A stretch of 5,799 nt of DNA, from the NCBI GenBank assembly GCA_023129355.1, contig JAGMCC010000082.1:1-5799 (forward strand), in the 5' to 3' direction. This document shows, piece after piece, positions 5,356 through 5,799 of this stretch. The notes under the pieces are model-generated. The model had not been told where the DNA came from. It saw only the letters and a list, made by a program, of their open reading frames with translations, and made no database searches. A program made the translations under genes and the position numbers. How positions within the stretch are numbered: the stretch's first letter is position 1; every line of letters starts with the position of its first letter. This DNA comes from Dehalococcoidia bacterium (GTDB lineage: Bacteria; Chloroflexota; Dehalococcoidia; E44-bin15).

Positions 5356-5799
5356 ATGAAATCTGTCCCCGGCGGTACCATTACCACCCCGAAGGGCTTT
5401 CTCGCTGGCGCAACCTCTGCCGGCCTCAAGACCAGGGGCGGGCTCGACCTGGGCATCCTCTACTCCGAGGTATCCTGCGTTGCTGCCGGGCTATTCACCA
5501 CCAACAGGGTCAAGGCAGCTCCGGTGATCTGGTGCCAAAAGCATATAGCCGCTGGGAGGGCGCGGGCGATTGTGGCGAATGCTGGCTGTGCTAATGCCTG
5601 CACTGGCGAGCGGGGGGTTGAGGATGCCGCCGCGATGGCGAGCCTGGCGGCAAAGCGGCTGGGGATCGCGCCTCAGGAGGTACTGGTTGCCAGCACCGGC
5701 GTCATTGGAGAGCGGCTTCCTATCGGGCTTATCGGGGCAAATATGGAAAAGATTGCCCTTTCCCAAGAAGGGGGTCATGAGCTGGCGCAGGCTATCATG
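5356..5799 (+). CDS. argJ: ArgJ, glutamate N-acetyltransferase / ornithine acetyltransferase, N-terminal part
   Basis: The frame from ATG at 5356 stays open to the right edge, giving 148 residues of a protein usually near 400 aa. ArgJ moves the acetyl group from N-acetylornithine to glutamate in the cyclic arginine pathway; bifunctional forms also use acetyl-CoA. Seen in order are GGTITTPKGFLAGATSAGLK, the strand LGILYSEVSCVAAGLFTTN, RVKAAPV, AIVANAGCANACTGERG and EVLVASTGVIGERLP. Thr114-Gly115 in STGVIG should form the oxyanion hole known from OAT structures. The self-cleavage site, whose Thr becomes the nucleophile, lies beyond the window. NAGCANACTG differs from the common NSGNANACTG. The start at 5356 is fixed by the family N-terminus and by the adjoining promoter, which implies leaderless translation. 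The gene is GC-rich and divergent from the glycan operon, so it is not functionally linked to it. Whether other arg genes follow cannot be seen. Confidence 0.93.
   Translation, partial: MKSVPGGTITTPKGFLAGATSAGLKTRGGLDLGILYSEVSCVAAGLFTTNRVKAAPVIWCQKHIAAGRARAIVANAGCANACTGERGVEDAAAMASLAAKRLGIAPQEVLVASTGVIGERLPIGLIGANMEKIALSQEGGHELAQAIM

Noticed and set aside
5491..5778. 95-codon minus-strand frame opposite argJ
   Set aside because: Argues against a gene: it lies wholly inside the conserved argJ frame and is a high-GC shadow.
1..5799. CRISPR array, IS element or transposase, integrase, toxin-antitoxin pair
   Set aside because: No regularly spaced repeats, no terminal inverted repeats with a transposase frame, and no matching proteins were seen.

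Overview
The window reads as ordinary chromosomal DNA from an anaerobic or subsurface bacterium. A Chloroflexota (Dehalococcoidia-like) source fits the gene mix: a DUF169 protein, a leaderless-looking argJ with the NAGCANACTG motif, frequent TTG/GTG starts and loose gene packing. This is an impression from sequence style, not a taxonomic result. Gene order on the strands is: DUF169 (+, cut at the left edge), an atypical SDR gene (-), a three-gene envelope-glycan operon (-), and argJ (+, cut at the right edge).

Left part (1-1962). The C-terminal part of a DUF169/COG2043 protein is followed by a degenerate tRNA-like 3' half and a bidirectional terminator shared with the convergent SDR gene. The SDR gene (724-1626, -) encodes an NAD(P)-binding oxidoreductase or epimerase-like protein. 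Its translation start is uncertain: the annotated TTG has no Shine-Dalgarno, while a good GGAGG sits 8 nt before an in-frame ATT. A plausible sigma70-type promoter lies at 1725-1753. A second degenerate tRNA-like 3' end lies exactly 1250 bp from the first and matches it at 26 of 30 positions, so the SDR gene is flanked by direct tRNA-tail repeats.

Central part (1963-5317). Three minus-strand genes are tightly linked. In transcription order they are a small membrane protein (81 aa), a cytosolic CDP-glycerol glycerophosphotransferase-like enzyme (396 aa, PF04464-type) and a five-helix membrane protein with an external sulfatase/alkaline-phosphatase fold (541 aa, LtaS-like topology). The last two overlap by TTGA with a Shine-Dalgarno placed for coupling. 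Together they look like a module that makes or decorates a phospho-alditol-type surface polymer: one enzyme transfers the phospho-group inside the cell and the other acts outside the membrane. The sulfatase-like gene is clearly AT-richer than argJ, which suggests transfer. The leader contains a bulged 10-bp stem followed by eight T, 59 nt before the first start codon. That is an attenuator-like arrangement and is the most interesting regulatory signal here.

Right part (5318-5799). argJ (ornithine/glutamate acetyltransferase, arginine synthesis) starts at 5356. Its -10 box (TATAGT) ends so close to the ATG that transcription should begin at the A of the start codon, giving a leaderless mRNA. 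The argJ promoter is back-to-back with a weaker candidate promoter for the glycan operon, and a pair of ATGCAT repeats sits between the two genes.
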